This document shows, piece after piece, positions 62,219-64,000 of a stretch of DNA of 64,000 bases (the first letter of the stretch is position 1; every line of letters starts with the position of its first letter). The position numbers were made by a program, and so were the translations under genes. Where the stretch lies: the NCBI RefSeq assembly GCF_016629665.1, contig NZ_JAEPRQ010000003.1:62001-126000 (forward strand), written 5' to 3'. This DNA comes from Paracoccus caeni (GTDB lineage: Bacteria; Pseudomonadota; Alphaproteobacteria; Rhodobacterales; Rhodobacteraceae). The notes under the pieces were generated by a model. That model did no database searches. It had not been told where the DNA came from and was given only the letters and a program-made list of their open reading frames with translations.

Positions 62219-62803
62219 TTATCCGCCGAAGCTGCGTGATCCGCCGCTATTGCCGAAGCCCCCGCGCGATGTGGCGGTTGCCCGTGACATCGGCGGCTGG
62301 CCTGCGGTTGCGGTGGGGCGGGTGAATTGCTGGCTGCTCATCGCGCCGCGTCCGCTGTTCGAGTTGAAGGTGCTGGTCCGCGCCGCGTTGGTGTAGCCGC
62401 CCTGACCGTTGCTATACATCGGCTGCGATGCCGCCATGCCGCGCCCGGCGCCGCCCAGCATGCTACCGATCAGATAGCCCGCCAGCAGCGGCATGAAGAT
62501 GCTGCCCGACCCGCCATTCGACACCTGCTCCTGTTCCGAGCCGCAATTGCCGGCGCCGTGCTGTTCCTCGCAGACGGCAAGGCTGTCATAGCGGGGGGCG
62601 GATTCGACATGCAGTTGCTCGGCCTCGGTGAAGGCCTGTTGGCACTGATCGGCTGTGATCAGTCCACCATCGGTCGCGGCGGCCTGACATGCGGCCAGAT
62701 CGGGATAGGCCTGCGCCTCGACCTGTTCGTCGCGGCAACCGGCGATGGCGAAGGATGCGGCGCCAAGAATGGTCAGCGCGACGGTTCTGGAGCGTTTTCT
62801 CAT
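62219..62803 (-). CDS. DUF1190 protein, YgiB-like
   Basis: 194 aa. MRKRSRTVALTILGAASFAIAGC is a lipoprotein-type signal (Ala-Gly-Cys). The mature part has YPDLAACQAAATDGGLITADQCQQAFTEAEQLHVESAPRYDSLAVCEEQHGAGNC, then Gly/Ser/Asn low-complexity tail. Matches YgiB in E. coli, which also neighbours YgiC. Function unknown. GGAGGAATC precedes ATG 62803. Confidence 0.85.
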   Translation of the reverse strand: MRKRSRTVALTILGAASFAIAGCRDEQVEAQAYPDLAACQAAATDGGLITADQCQQAFTEAEQLHVESAPRYDSLAVCEEQHGAGNCGSEQEQVSNGGSGSIFMPLLAGYLIGSMLGGAGRGMAASQPMYSNGQGGYTNAARTSTFNSNSGRGAMSSQQFTRPTATAGQPPMSRATATSRGGFGNSGGSRSFGG

Positions 62804-62822
62804 GATTCCTCCTCGGCCTTTA

Positions 62823-64000
62823 TTATTCCGTAATGAAATGGGGTTTGAAACGCGAAAGATCCTGGGTGATGCGCGAGCGATCCTCGCGCAGGCCCATGCC
62901 GACGCAGGTGCGGCCAACGATCCAAGCGCCGATCACCGGGCGGAAGCCGCCGAAATCGGGCAGGGGGGCATAGGCCTGAACGATGCGGGGATGCTGGTCA
63001 TAGTCGGTATTGGGCGAGGCCTCGGTGACATCGCCATTCTCGACAATGCTGACCGAGGCGCCTTCGCGCGAAAAGATCGGTTTCACCACATGGCCCGCCC
63101 GCAGCAGATCGGCCGAGCGGGCATAGGCGTCGGCCACGGCGGGCACCGGCTTGCCGCCCGCGACCAGCGCGTCGGCCACGTCGTCGGCGAAGAAGGCAGG
63201 CAGCAAGTTCGGATGACCCTCGAACATCTGCCACAGGATCGGCAGGATGCCCTTGTTCGACAACAAAGCCTTCCATGCCGGTTCAAGGAACATCGCGCCT
63301 GACCCTGCAATATTGCGGGCGAAATCCTCGTTCAGCAGGTCTTCCCAGGGATAGAGCTTGAACAGCGTGCCGATTACCCGGTCGTCGCTGTCCACGAATT
63401 GACCGTCCTTGCTGATGCCGATCTTGTCGAGATCGGTGTAATGCGCGCCCATCCCGGCCTCGCGGGCGGCCCAGCCCATCGCCTCGACGGTGGCATAGTC
63501 TTCCGGGTTGTCGGCGATGGCGGTGAAATGCAGCTCGGTGTTCTTCGGGAACAATTCACGGAAGCGTTCGACCAGCGCCTCGTGAATGCCGTTGAACTGA
63601 TCCGCGCCTTCGGGCAGGACGCCTGCCTCTAGCTGATCCTCCAGCCACTGCCACTGAAAGGACGCGCTTTCGTATAGCGAGGTCGGCGTGTCGGCATTGT
63701 ATTCCAGCAGTTTCGCCGGGCCGTTGCCGTCATAGGCCAGATCGAAGCGGCCATAGATTTCCGGCTCGTTCCGCCGCCAGCTATCGGCGACCAGATCCCA
63801 ATGCGCCTCGGGGATGCCCAGTTTGCCCATCAGCATCTCATTGCCGACGATTTCCTGCACCGCATCCCGGCACATGGCGTGCAGATCGGTCGAGGGATCC
63901 TCGATATCCTCTTCGATCTCACGCAGCGAGAAGCGATAGGCCGAGGTTTCGTCCCAGTAAGGCTCACCATGCATATCGGCGAAGGTGAAGCCTACTTCCT
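62823..64000 (-). CDS. Glutathionylspermidine synthase-like protein, YgiC (5' end cut by window)
   Basis: At least 391 aa, running off the right edge. Motifs YGRFDLAYDGNGPAKLLEYNADTPTSLYESASFQWQWLEDQL, FKLYPWEDLL, LEPAWKALLSNKGILPILWQMFEGHPNLLPAFF, VVKPIFSREGASVSIVENG and GLREDRSRITQDLSRFKPHF match E. coli YgiC. The frame stays open past the internal ATG at 63974 (EVGFTFAD precedes MHGEPYW), so the true start is outside. ATP-grasp ligase fold; physiological substrate unknown. Upstream partner of the YgiB gene. Confidence 0.9.
   Translation of the reverse strand, partial: EVGFTFADMHGEPYWDETSAYRFSLREIEEDIEDPSTDLHAMCRDAVQEIVGNEMLMGKLGIPEAHWDLVADSWRRNEPEIYGRFDLAYDGNGPAKLLEYNADTPTSLYESASFQWQWLEDQLEAGVLPEGADQFNGIHEALVERFRELFPKNTELHFTAIADNPEDYATVEAMGWAAREAGMGAHYTDLDKIGISKDGQFVDSDDRVIGTLFKLYPWEDLLNEDFARNIAGSGAMFLEPAWKALLSNKGILPILWQMFEGHPNLLPAFFADDVADALVAGGKPVPAVADAYARSADLLRAGHVVKPIFSREGASVSIVENGDVTEASPNTDYDQHPRIVQAYAPLPDFGGFRPVIGAWIVGRTCVGMGLREDRSRITQDLSRFKPHFITE

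Overview
This is a chromosomal stretch from a GC-rich alphaproteobacterium. Gene content and protein style fit Rhodobacteraceae, and Paracoccus or a close relative is my best guess. The support is the small RTX protein with an N-terminal membrane anchor, the SPFH/NfeD pair, GT61 and rhamnosyl-transferase glycan genes, an export-signal Mqo, a hairpin at 59943-59979 resembling an intergenic element I remember from this family, and high GC in every gene. No phage, transposase, CRISPR array or rRNA operon is visible. Coding density is high and genes are packed into short operons with ATGA, GTGA or TTGA stop/start overlaps.

Region by region. 1-8 kb: an ABC exporter, a CAP lipoprotein, a Kbp-like BON-LysM protein, an acyl-CoA synthetase, two glycan-transferase genes and a DsbA-like protein. 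8-15 kb: a CHAP lipoprotein, EttA, then a four-gene coupled operon (BglII-type endonuclease, MT-A70 methyltransferase, sulfotransferase, small membrane protein), RimO and an HdeD-like protein. 15-26 kb: a ClpP-like secreted protein, a TetR regulator with paired palindromic operators, a DUF4132 protein, then a SoxR-controlled operon (FMN reductase, MFS exporter, ABC-2 exporter), and a divergent MFS/AraC pair. 26-34 kb: ValS, an intergenic repeat block, then a six-gene detoxification operon (tandem DUF1428, two VOC proteins, three GSTs) divergent from an HxlR regulator. 34-40 kb: a complete tyrosine/homogentisate catabolic cluster (HppD, HmgA, MaiA, FahA) with Lrp- and MarR-type regulators. 40-51 kb: MsrA/MsrB, nitronate monooxygenase, an omptin protease, ClpB behind a heat-shock promoter, a SIMPL protein, PyrF, a QmcA/NfeD/Nudix operon and an N-formylglutamate amidohydrolase. 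51-64 kb: tRNA-Val(GAC), L36, DUF1643, an RTX protein, S15, YdeI, Mqo, the IspH-GST-LysE-RNase HI-TRIC operon, a flavin monooxygenase with a truncated haemoglobin, QueF, and a YgiB/YgiC pair cut by the window edge.

A large share of the genes handles redox or electrophile stress (SoxR operon, GST/VOC operon, MsrAB, nitronate monooxygenase, ClpB, truncated haemoglobin). Several local regulators have convincing operators: a SoxR box in a 19-bp spacer, 20-bp-spaced direct repeats at HxlR, and palindromes at MarR and TetR.

The most unusual features are non-coding. One family (B) is an array of five 11-bp units found at three intergenic sites, with a conserved tail and, at two sites, a conserved palindrome exactly 22 bp upstream. 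A second family (A) is a GC-rich hairpin element found at three sites, always in the same orientation just after a stop codon. The two families lie next to each other at 29.4-29.8 kb.
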